From NCBI RefSeq assembly GCF_026241165.1, contig NZ_JAPFQN010000014.1:1-64000 (forward strand): a stretch of DNA of 64,000 nt. The letters run 5' to 3'. The notes under the pieces were generated by a model, which saw only the letters and a program-made list of their open reading frames with translations, had not been told where the DNA came from and did not search any database. The stretch comes from Mangrovivirga halotolerans (GTDB lineage Bacteria > Bacteroidota > Bacteroidia > Cytophagales > Cyclobacteriaceae). Shown piece by piece: positions 53,889-62,153 of the stretch; the stretch's first letter is position 1, and each line of letters opens with the position of its first letter. Position numbers and translations under genes: made by a program.

Positions 53889-55256
53889 CTAAAACGGAAG
53901 AAAATTATACTCGCTGGAATTATGATTAAGGAATTGATTTAAAATTCTTTGTACGTCAGCATCGTGAATACCGGGCTGAATATATTCTTCCCATTTTTCC
54001 ATGATGTTAACTTCAGTTGGTGCGAAACCATACCCCTTGTATAAGTTTTTCATCACCACTACAAATCCTTTTTCATCACTATTTCTACCCTCTCCGATAA
54101 TAATAAAATCACTATTGGATGAAGTGATTGAAGAATGCCATTTTTCAACCCTTTTGTTATACTCATCAAAAGACTCTTCCCCTACGCAGGCCCCCTCACA
54201 TTCTCCGGAATCTACCCATGAACATTTACCTTTAACTTTTTGCAAACCAAGTAATTTGGGGCATAAGGAATATTCTTTAGCAACCCCAAAAAGATAATTT
54301 CTCGACTCCATCAAAGAATTAAAAGTCATAAGCAGATTAGGCTTTCTTCCTGGGGCAACGCCATGCCTTAAGTAAGAACTTCCATCTTTATAACTAACTA
54401 AACTAAAAACCTTAGAGTTAAATTTTTGTGCACGATTAAACGGAGGCCAAAGCTTTTTGATCTTCTCATTTTCATGGAGCAAAGAAATCAATTCATTTCC
54501 ACAGAGATCATAATCAAGATGATGAATTTGATTTAAAAATGAAAGCTCAGGTTTTCCAGACCTGGTTGAGAAGTGAGATTTAACTCGCTTTTTTATATTC
54601 TTAGCTTTTCCTACATACAAGGCTTTACCCTTACCATCATGGAAATAATAAACTCCGGGCATTTCAGGCAAATTCTTAAATTCATTTTCATCAAGGTTTG
54701 GAGGAATATAGCCATGCACACTTCCATGACTTATCAATTTTTCCATTATCCCCAGGCTATCCTTTGAGATCATTAAATGCAATATATCAGCGGTTACAGA
54801 GGCATCACCGTATGCCCGGTGTCTGGCCTTATTAGTATAACCCAGATGAGCACTCAATTTTCCAAGCCCGTAAGACTGTAAACCCGGAAAAATCTTTCTT
54901 GCATACCTGACAGTACAGAGTTTTTTTGAATCCCATTGATATCCGGATGATTTTAATTCCTGTCGCACAAAGTGATAATCAAAATTAACATTGTGGGCCA
55001 CAAAAATACTATCCTTTAATATAGATATAACTTCATCTGAAATATCTGAGAAAGAAGGAGCTCCATGGATAGTCTCCTCGTCTATCCCTGTTATGGATGT
55101 GATATAGGAAGGTATAGGAACACCAGGATCAACAAGTGAATGGAAAGAATCGATAATCTGAGTACCGTCACTCAGATAAATAGCTATTTCTGTAATCTTG
55201 TTATCTATCGAAGATCCACCGGTGGTTTCAACGTCTACGATCGCATATTTCCTCAT
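53889..55256 (-). CDS. DnaQ-like exonuclease fused to UvrC-type GIY-YIG nuclease
   Basis: 455 aa. The N-terminal domain (about 1-165) is a DEDDh 3'-5' exonuclease: D8 and E10 (VDVETTG), D93 (NVNFDYHF), H146 and D151 (HRAYGDAS). The middle domain (about 198-280) is a GIY-YIG nuclease with GVYYFHDG and ALYVGKAKNIKKRV. A Cys cluster (CSWVDSGECEGAC) like that after the UvrC GIY-YIG domain follows. Such fusions occur in Bacteroidota and other phyla and are thought to act in DNA repair in the manner of Cho. Single-gene unit. Confidence 0.88.
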   Translation of the reverse strand: MRKYAIVDVETTGGSSIDNKITEIAIYLSDGTQIIDSFHSLVDPGVPIPSYITSITGIDEETIHGAPSFSDISDEVISILKDSIFVAHNVNFDYHFVRQELKSSGYQWDSKKLCTVRYARKIFPGLQSYGLGKLSAHLGYTNKARHRAYGDASVTADILHLMISKDSLGIMEKLISHGSVHGYIPPNLDENEFKNLPEMPGVYYFHDGKGKALYVGKAKNIKKRVKSHFSTRSGKPELSFLNQIHHLDYDLCGNELISLLHENEKIKKLWPPFNRAQKFNSKVFSLVSYKDGSSYLRHGVAPGRKPNLLMTFNSLMESRNYLFGVAKEYSLCPKLLGLQKVKGKCSWVDSGECEGACVGEESFDEYNKRVEKWHSSITSSNSDFIIIGEGRNSDEKGFVVVMKNLYKGYGFAPTEVNIMEKWEEYIQPGIHDADVQRILNQFLNHNSSEYNFLPF

Positions 55257-55406
55257 ATTATAACCCTACTTAAAAATATCCCCATGCAATTTACTCAGAC
55301 TATTTGACAGTTCACGACCAAATACCTACAACTCACGGATTAATGATAATCAAAATTTATCCACAATAGTTGTTTAGACAAGTTTGAAATTAAAACAGCA
55401 AAAACT

Positions 55407-57155
55407 ATGAAGACCTTAAAATCACTAAAACTAACGAAAATGACCCTGGCCTTGCTCAGTGTCTTTTTAATCACACTTTCAGCGTGTGATGATGACGATG
55501 ATAATCCCGTCAACATTCAACCAGATAAAAATTTGGCAGAAGTAGCAGCGGAAAATGGTTTCACTTCTTTACTTGCAGCGGCAGAAGAAGCTGGGCTGGA
55601 TGGAGCCTTAACTGATGAAAATAATGATTTGACCGTATTTGCCCCTACCAATGATGCTTTTGCAGCTTTTTTAAATGCTAATGGCTGGGCAGATGTAACC
55701 GAGATTCCTGATGCAGCTCTTGAATCAGTACTGCAGTATCACATTTTAGCTAGCTCTAAAAATTCAGGAGAATTAGGGAATTCTGAAGCAACACTTCAGG
55801 GAAGTGCATTATATCCTAATGCTTCAGCATTGACAATTAACGGTAACACAAATATAAGTGCTGTTGACGTAGAAGCATCTAATGGTGTGATACACGTAAT
55901 AGACATGGTGCTTATGCCGCCTACAGATAATATTGTGGACATTGCAGCAGGAGATGAAAACTTTTCTGTACTCGTTTCATTATTACAAAGAGTTGATTTA
56001 GTAGACGCAGTTAGAAATGGAGAATTCACTGTTTTTGCTCCAACTAACACAGCTTTTGAAAATTCCGGAATTACAGCAGATGTTGCAGCAGAGCTTTCAG
56101 ATGCAGAGGTAATTGATATATTAACCTATCATGTTTTATCAGGATATGCATTTAGTTCTGACCTTACAAATGGAGATATTACAATGTTAAATGGCGAACC
56201 ATTAACAGTAGACGCAGATAATGGAACTCTACAAGGTGCGAATAATGAAGATCCTGTAAATATTGCAACAACTAATATTCTTGGAACAAATGGAGTTATT
56301 CATGTAATAGACGGTGTTGTTCTTCCTCCAAAAACTATAGTAGATCAGGCAGTTTATAACGGATTTGATAGTCTTGCGGTTGCAGTTGAACAAGCAGGAT
56401 TAGTAGAAGCTCTAAGCGGTGGAGAGTTAACAGTATTTGCCCCAACAAATGATGCATTTGTAAATCTGTTAAGTCAACTTAGTTATGTTCAGATTTCGGA
56501 TATCCCGACAGATCTTCTTTCAGCAGTACTTACTTATCATGTAGTTGACGGTGCATTCACTTCTGACATGCTATCTGATGGTTATTTACCTACTTTAAAT
56601 GGACAGGCAATAGATGTTGACGTAACAAATCTCATCCTAAATGATAATGCAAACATTATAGCAATAGATGTAATGGCAGATAATGGTGTCGTACATGCTA
56701 TTAATTCAGTAATGGTACCAGAAACCCGAACCATAGCAGAGATTGCTTCAGAAGCAGGATTAACAAGATTAGTTGAAGCCCTTACAGAAGCTGGCCTGGC
56801 TGAAACATTCACTCAAGAAGGCAACTATACTGTATTCGCTCCCTCAAACGCAGCATTTGATGCACTTTATTCTGCATTAGGTGTAGAAGGACCTGCTGGT
56901 GTTGATGATGGAACCCTTGAAGCTGTATTAACTTATCATGTTCTCGGTAACCGCGTATACAGTTCTGATCTGTCCGACGGTTTAACTCCTGAGACTCTTC
57001 AAGGAAGTACTTTTATTATTAACATAGGATCAAATGTTACTATTACAGATAACGATCCTGATAATGCGGATGCAGCAGTAACCGCTACAGATATCCAGGC
57101 AACCAATGGTGTAGTACACACTATAGATGAAATTTTATTACCAGTAGATATTTAA
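55407..57155 (+). CDS. Lipoprotein with four fasciclin domains
   Basis: 582 aa. A lipoprotein signal ends LSAC (C27), followed by a run of Asp (DDDDDN). Four fasciclin (FAS1) domains follow (about 40-170, 172-308, 310-442 and 444-582), each with the motifs LTVFAPTNDAF near the start and a VLTYHV plus NGVVHTID end. FAS1 domains mediate adhesion to matrix or surfaces; the acidic residues after the lipidated Cys may favour surface export, as in other Bacteroidota. Upstream of a LytS/LytTR pair but separated by a terminator. Confidence 0.9.
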   Translation: MKTLKSLKLTKMTLALLSVFLITLSACDDDDDNPVNIQPDKNLAEVAAENGFTSLLAAAEEAGLDGALTDENNDLTVFAPTNDAFAAFLNANGWADVTEIPDAALESVLQYHILASSKNSGELGNSEATLQGSALYPNASALTINGNTNISAVDVEASNGVIHVIDMVLMPPTDNIVDIAAGDENFSVLVSLLQRVDLVDAVRNGEFTVFAPTNTAFENSGITADVAAELSDAEVIDILTYHVLSGYAFSSDLTNGDITMLNGEPLTVDADNGTLQGANNEDPVNIATTNILGTNGVIHVIDGVVLPPKTIVDQAVYNGFDSLAVAVEQAGLVEALSGGELTVFAPTNDAFVNLLSQLSYVQISDIPTDLLSAVLTYHVVDGAFTSDMLSDGYLPTLNGQAIDVDVTNLILNDNANIIAIDVMADNGVVHAINSVMVPETRTIAEIASEAGLTRLVEALTEAGLAETFTQEGNYTVFAPSNAAFDALYSALGVEGPAGVDDGTLEAVLTYHVLGNRVYSSDLSDGLTPETLQGSTFIINIGSNVTITDNDPDNADAAVTATDIQATNGVVHTIDEILLPVDI

Positions 57156-57173
57156 TATATTGCCTGCTGAAAC

Positions 57174-57219
57174 GAGGAGAAGTAGGAATGGTTCATCATT
57201 TTTCTTCTCCTCTCTTTTT
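57174..57219 (+). terminator. Terminator after fasciclin gene
   Basis: Nine-bp stem GAGGAGAAG/CTTCTCCTC (57174-57182 with 57204-57212) followed by a T-run, between the fasciclin and LytS-type kinase genes. The loop of about 21 nt is long. Confidence 0.65.
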
Positions 57220-57230
57220 ACCTTAATATA

Positions 57231-58289
57231 ATGTTATTTAACAATAAATATCGGTGGGGTATCATAACCTTGATATCTGTTTATTCTTTCCTGAACATCA
57301 AGTTCACTGTAGGAGAAGAAATATTTGATTTTAAATCTCCATCACTTTATTTATTAATAGTATTAGCAGTACAGGTGATTTTTGTGTGGGAAGGAAACAG
57401 ATATTTAAATAAGATATTTAAAAATGAATCTATAAATACCATTCAAAAACTCGGGTATTATTTCTTAATATCCTTACCCCTGGTTATTGTAATATCATTA
57501 TTTGCTACGTATGTAAGTACTCTAATTTTAAATGTCTCAGAGATGAGATTTTGGAATAACCTTAAATTAGATCTTGCATTTGTATTTAGAGTAAATCTTT
57601 TTCTACACACCATCAATGCAATTGTAATTTATGCTCATAAAGCCTCTAAAATGAAGCAAGAGAAAAATAAGTTGGAAAAAGAAATGCTTGAAGTGCAATT
57701 TGATGCACTTCGAAATCAATTAAATCCTCATTTCTTGTTTAATAATTTGAATGCTCTTAGCAGTCTGATATCAACATCTCCTGTCAGGGCTGAATCATTT
57801 GTAAGAAAATTGTCACTAATCTTTCGTTATTTATTGCAACACAATAGTAAAGAGTTAGTAACGATTAAGGAAGAGCTTGATTTTATTAAAAATTACCTCG
57901 ACTTGTATAAATACCGATATGGTGATGCATTAACGTATGAAATATTAGTAGATGATAAATTAAAGGATCAATTGATTATACCTTCTGTTACACAACTTAT
58001 TTGTGAAAACATATTTAAATACAACAGTTTCACGAGGCAAAACCCTATCGAAATAAAAATAACACTAAAAAATAACGATAATAATTACCTTGAAATCTGG
58101 AATACCAGAAACCCTAAAACTATATCTCCTTCAGAAAGCAATGGTGTTGGATTCAAAAATATAATCAATCGATACAAATCATTTTCGAATAAAAGAATTG
58201 AAAGCTTAAACAATGATTCATCATTTTCTGTTATGTTACCAATAATCCCAACAAACAGCGGCAATGAATTATTTAATAATAGAGGATGA
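57231..58289 (+). CDS. LytS-type sensor histidine kinase
   Basis: 352 aa. Four membrane segments (about 10-28, 38-55, 75-100 and 115-136) form the sensor, then a short coiled coil and a His_kinase domain (about 158-240) with phospho-acceptor H167 in QLNPHFLFNNLNAL, then a HATPase with a degenerate N box (CENIFKYNS) and GVGFKNI. This is the transmembrane LytS/YehU arrangement. The 3' end overlaps the response-regulator gene by 26 nt, so the pair is co-translated. The input signal is unknown. Confidence 0.9.
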   Translation: MLFNNKYRWGIITLISVYSFLNIKFTVGEEIFDFKSPSLYLLIVLAVQVIFVWEGNRYLNKIFKNESINTIQKLGYYFLISLPLVIVISLFATYVSTLILNVSEMRFWNNLKLDLAFVFRVNLFLHTINAIVIYAHKASKMKQEKNKLEKEMLEVQFDALRNQLNPHFLFNNLNALSSLISTSPVRAESFVRKLSLIFRYLLQHNSKELVTIKEELDFIKNYLDLYKYRYGDALTYEILVDDKLKDQLIIPSVTQLICENIFKYNSFTRQNPIEIKITLKNNDNNYLEIWNTRNPKTISPSESNGVGFKNIINRYKSFSNKRIESLNNDSSFSVMLPIIPTNSGNELFNNRG

Positions 58290-59028
58290 GGAAATAGCAG
58301 CTGAAAAGCTCAAAGCTCAATTAAAAAAAATAGACAACCAGGCAGAATTTTCAGGATATTGTCAAAGTGTTTCTGAAACGATTGAATTATTAAAGAGTGA
58401 CCACAAGCCGGTTGATCTTGTTTTTATGGATATTCAATTAACCGATGGGATTTCCTTTGAAATATTTAAAAATACCCACCTTGATTATCCGGTAATATTT
58501 GTGACAGCTTATGATGAATATGCACTTGAGGCATTCAAGGTCAATAGTGTTCATTATTTATTAAAACCTGTTTCTGATTCAGATTTACAACAAGCGATTG
58601 ATAAATTCAATTCTTTAAATGATCTACATGGCTTTCAAAGTTTATTATCACTTGAATCTAAACTTTTAAATAGAAATAAGTTTAAAGATCGATTCATTAG
58701 CCAAATCGGGACAAAATTTTTCATTATTAAAACCGAAGAAATATCAGGATTTTACGCTGACGGAAAGACTGTATATTGTATAAAAAATAATGACAACACT
58801 AAATATATAATTGAATATTCCCTGGATCACTTAGAAAATGAATTACTTGATCCTAACAAATTTTTCAGGATTAACAGGAAAATGATTATACATATTGATA
58901 AAATTTCCGAAATTAGAAATTATGTAAATAGTAGGCTCCTGCTTATGCTACCGGAATTAAAATTGCCATTTGAGGCAATAGTCAGCAGGGAAAGAGTCGC
59001 TTCCTTTAAATCCTGGTTAAATCAATAA
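58264..59028 (+). CDS. LytTR-family response regulator
   Basis: 254 aa. The receiver domain (1-120) has D56 in DLVFMDIQLTDG, with acidic pocket residues E7, D8 and E9, Thr in VTAYDEYA and Lys in LLKPVS. The LytTR DNA-binding domain (about 150-254) has FFRINRKMIIHIDKI and an Arg/Lys-rich end. It binds DNA as a dimer to control transcription on signal from the LytS-type kinase, whose gene overlaps it by 26 nt. Its regulon cannot be read from the window. Confidence 0.92.
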   Translation: MNYLIIEDEEIAAEKLKAQLKKIDNQAEFSGYCQSVSETIELLKSDHKPVDLVFMDIQLTDGISFEIFKNTHLDYPVIFVTAYDEYALEAFKVNSVHYLLKPVSDSDLQQAIDKFNSLNDLHGFQSLLSLESKLLNRNKFKDRFISQIGTKFFIIKTEEISGFYADGKTVYCIKNNDNTKYIIEYSLDHLENELLDPNKFFRINRKMIIHIDKISEIRNYVNSRLLLMLPELKLPFEAIVSRERVASFKSWLNQ

Positions 59029-59030
59029 AT

Positions 59031-59402
59031 ATGAAGAAAAACCTATTCCTGACACCGTTGCTATTTTTTATTTTTCTATTAAATCACTCTCTTTACGCTC
59101 AGGGTCCCGTTTCCATAGACACCACAGGAACTGAGGCTAAAATTCAAATGATGGAAGAACGTTTGTCTTATTTGGAGGATAACTTATCTAAGATGGACAA
59201 ACAATTCAAAACCGGTGCTGTAATGGCAGCTGCTGGTTATACAGTAACCATCATAGGCGGGTTAATGCTGGGACGTGAAAATGATGACCTGGGTCAGGGC
59301 TTACTTATCGCGGGTGGTACTATAGGACTTGGCGGAACCATTGTTTTAGTAGATGCTTTTAAATATCTTGGTCGCTCCAAAAAACGAAGAGACAGAAAAT
59401 GA
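59031..59402 (+). CDS. Small exported protein with coiled coil and Gly-rich span
   Basis: 123 aa with a signal peptide (about 1-24, ending LYAQG). A short coiled coil (about 35-60; MMEERLSYLEDNLSKM) leads to two Gly-rich hydrophobic segments (about 64-82 and 90-108; GTIGLGGTIVLVD) resembling a glycine zipper, and a basic tail. No family recognised. The stop overlaps the nth start by 4 nt, and the gene follows the LytTR regulator by 2 nt, so it lies in the same unit. Confidence 0.65.
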   Translation: MKKNLFLTPLLFFIFLLNHSLYAQGPVSIDTTGTEAKIQMMEERLSYLEDNLSKMDKQFKTGAVMAAAGYTVTIIGGLMLGRENDDLGQGLLIAGGTIGLGGTIVLVDAFKYLGRSKKRRDRK

Positions 59403-60052
59403 CGAGGAAAGAGAAGGCAAAAGAAATTTTAAACATATTAAATAACATTTATCCGGAACCACCTGTCCCACTTGATCACAAAGATCCATATACACTACTA
59501 ATAGCGGTACTCCTATCGGCTCAATGTACTGATGAACGAGTTAATAAGGTAACACCAGAACTTTTTGCATTGGCAGACAACCCATTTAAAATGGCTGAAG
59601 CAGATGTAGATCAGATCAAGTCTATAATCAGACCCTGTGGATTATCACCAAGAAAATCAAAAGCTATTCATGAACTGAGCAGGATTCTTATTGAAAAATA
59701 TAATGGTGAAGTTCCTGCTGATATGAAAAAGCTAGAAGAATTACCAGGAGTAGGACATAAAACAGCCTCAGTGGTCATGTCACAGGCATTTAATGAGCCC
59801 GCATTTCCAGTTGACACCCACATACATCGACTTGCTTGGAGGTGGGGTCTTTCAACAGGAAAATCTGTAGAGAAAACTGAAGAAGACTTGAAAAAGATAT
59901 TCCCAATAGAAACCTGGAATAAGGTTCATTTACAAATCATATTCTATGCAAGGGAATATTCGCCAGCGAGAGGATACAAATTTGAAAAGGATATTATAAC
60001 CCAGCAATATGGTCGTAAATCATTCATTAAAGATTATATTGACAAAAAGTGA
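59399..60052 (+). CDS. nth: Endonuclease III (Nth) without Fe-S cysteines
   Basis: 217 aa DNA glycosylase/AP lyase for oxidised pyrimidines. The helix-hairpin-helix LPGVGHKTASVVM supplies the catalytic Lys K121 and the nearby Asp D139 (PVDTHIHRLAWR). The usual C-terminal [4Fe-4S] loop (C-x6-C-x2-C-x5-C) is absent: after residue 80 there is no cysteine, and the end reads YAREYSPARGYKF. The enzyme should still be active, as the cluster is not catalytic. Overlaps the previous gene by 4 nt. Confidence 0.9.
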   Translation: MTRKEKAKEILNILNNIYPEPPVPLDHKDPYTLLIAVLLSAQCTDERVNKVTPELFALADNPFKMAEADVDQIKSIIRPCGLSPRKSKAIHELSRILIEKYNGEVPADMKKLEELPGVGHKTASVVMSQAFNEPAFPVDTHIHRLAWRWGLSTGKSVEKTEEDLKKIFPIETWNKVHLQIIFYAREYSPARGYKFEKDIITQQYGRKSFIKDYIDKK

Positions 60053-60109
60053 CATCAACAGGTTACTATTTGATTGGTTATTGAATAAACAATAAACTAG
60101 GCTACGTTA

Positions 60110-62143
60110 ATGATTTCATTTTTTAGGTTGATACATATCTCCCTTGCGGTAATTTTATTTACAACAAAATCATTTGCATCTGATAATAATTTAATATTAG
60201 AAGCTGACTCCCCGGAAATTATACACCTAACGGGTGTTTGGCTATTAGAATCACCTGGATATAAACAAGAAGTCATCACCATTGAAGATGGTCCGGTTAA
60301 CAATTCCAAAAGATCATATGGCACTTACCATAAAAACATTTTATTGGAAAGTGATTCTTCACTCGATCTTTCCATTTACATTCCACTCATAAGAACATCT
60401 TTTGAATTGAAGGTCAATAATGTACTCGTGGCCGAACAAGGAAAAGTATCACAAAACAGAAAATTTTACCATCCGGGTATGAAGGTAAAGCCGTATGATA
60501 TCACATTACACCCCGGAAAGAATACCATTTCCATAACATTCGCTAATTATGCCCATGCTAAGGGCGGATTGATCACCCCTCCGGTAATAGGTACTCACGA
60601 TGATGTTTTATGGCATATTAGAAAAAGCGATATAATTCTTACTGCTATTTATGGTAGTATCATTCTCCTTGGTATATTCTTTATATTATTCTTCATTTCC
60701 TGGAAAAAGGACATGGAAATATTATACTTTGGATTATTCGCAATAATGTGGGCTGTGCGTTGCATATCAACTGCATCCAAGCATATCAGTTTTTTATATA
60801 ACAATTTTGAATGGGAAACCTTGATTCGCATTGATTATTTTGGCTTTTACTGTAGTATCCTTTTTGGATTTCTATTTTTTAATAAATTATTTAAAAGCTA
60901 TTCTATACCTGATTTTTCAAAATTAGTCGTAGCCGGAACCTCTTTAATGGTTATAAGCACCATAGTCACGCCGGTTAAAGTATTCACTGAAGCTACTGTA
61001 TTTGTCCATTTCATACTTTCTCCGGTAATTATTTATGTTATCTACCTGTCATATCAATCATATAAAAATAACGATGACATCTCAAAAATAGGACTGGCTG
61101 CTGCGATCTCAGCAATGGCAATTTTTGGATTAGAATGGCTATTATTTTTCCAGACTTTTTCAATACCTGATTTTAGTATTGATCTGGGTTACCTTCTGAT
61201 CTTTCTATTAAACGCAAGTACTTTGTCTAGAAGATTTGCGAAAAGGTTTAACCAACTGGAAACCCTGCAAAGGGAAACTACTCTTCAAAATATAAAAATT
61301 GAAGAACAGCATAATAAGATCCAGGAATCTCATAATACAATCCTGAACCAGAGAGATGAACTTGAGAAAAAGCATAAAGAAATAACGGCTATAAACAAAA
61401 GCCTTGAAGAAAAGGTTTTTGAAAGAACAAAAGAACTAGAAAAAGCAAATAATGAGTTAGATACATTTCTATACAGAGCATCTCATGACCTGAGAAGACC
61501 TCTCACGTCAATCCAGGGATTATGTAGTATCGCACTTGGAAATTTAAGTTCCGAAGAGCTTCATCAGCTACTTAAAATGATGAGAGAAACTGCCGGAACA
61601 ATGGATAACATGCTAAAAAAATTGATCAGTATTAGTGAAATATATCATTATGATGATCAAAAGGATATTGTAAATCTAAACAACTTGAGGATCGAAATCC
61701 TTTCTGAATTCAAATCCAAGTTATCTCTCTCCGGTGTCAAACTAGAATTCGTCCATGATACTGAAGATATTCATATTAACAAGAGATTAATTTTTCTCAT
61801 ATTATTTCACCTGATTGATAACAGTATTCAGTACCGTAAAAAAGACATAAATAACTCAGAAAGTAAAATCGAAATCAAAATAAAACAAGAGTGTAAAAAT
61901 GTGGTGATTTCAGTTTATGATAATGGTATGGGCATTGAGAAATCTCAGTTGGATAATGTTTGTAAAATGTTTTACAAAGCAACAGACAGATCGACAGGCA
62001 ATGGGTTAGGTTTATACCTTTGTAAAGCTGCAATAAATAAATTAGGGGGAGAAATGTCAATTTTAAGCAGAGAACATTCTTATACTGAGGTTATTTTCAA
62101 TATTCCTGCAGAACCGGTCAACATTAAGTACCAGCTCAACTAA
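60110..62143 (+). CDS. 7TM-DISM-type sensor histidine kinase
   Basis: 677 aa. Signal peptide (about 1-24), an extracellular beta-rich region (about 30-175; LHPGKNTISITFANYA) and seven membrane segments (about 182-375), together the 7TMR-DISM arrangement. A coiled coil (about 380-450) leads to HisKA with phospho-acceptor H459 in ASHDLRRPL and a HATPase with GNGLGLYLCK. No receiver or adjacent regulator is present. Its kinase core resembles that of the two-component propeller kinase it faces, with a 10-nt gap between their ends. Confidence 0.86.
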   Translation: MISFFRLIHISLAVILFTTKSFASDNNLILEADSPEIIHLTGVWLLESPGYKQEVITIEDGPVNNSKRSYGTYHKNILLESDSSLDLSIYIPLIRTSFELKVNNVLVAEQGKVSQNRKFYHPGMKVKPYDITLHPGKNTISITFANYAHAKGGLITPPVIGTHDDVLWHIRKSDIILTAIYGSIILLGIFFILFFISWKKDMEILYFGLFAIMWAVRCISTASKHISFLYNNFEWETLIRIDYFGFYCSILFGFLFFNKLFKSYSIPDFSKLVVAGTSLMVISTIVTPVKVFTEATVFVHFILSPVIIYVIYLSYQSYKNNDDISKIGLAAAISAMAIFGLEWLLFFQTFSIPDFSIDLGYLLIFLLNASTLSRRFAKRFNQLETLQRETTLQNIKIEEQHNKIQESHNTILNQRDELEKKHKEITAINKSLEEKVFERTKELEKANNELDTFLYRASHDLRRPLTSIQGLCSIALGNLSSEELHQLLKMMRETAGTMDNMLKKLISISEIYHYDDQKDIVNLNNLRIEILSEFKSKLSLSGVKLEFVHDTEDIHINKRLIFLILFHLIDNSIQYRKKDINNSESKIEIKIKQECKNVVISVYDNGMGIEKSQLDNVCKMFYKATDRSTGNGLGLYLCKAAINKLGGEMSILSREHSYTEVIFNIPAEPVNIKYQLN

Positions 62144-62153
62144 ATCAACCAAC

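Noticed and set aside
55485-55505. GAT-repeat run near the fasciclin start as a simple-sequence contingency locus
   Set aside because: The run is short and imperfect and simply encodes the Asp residues after the lipid-modified Cys.
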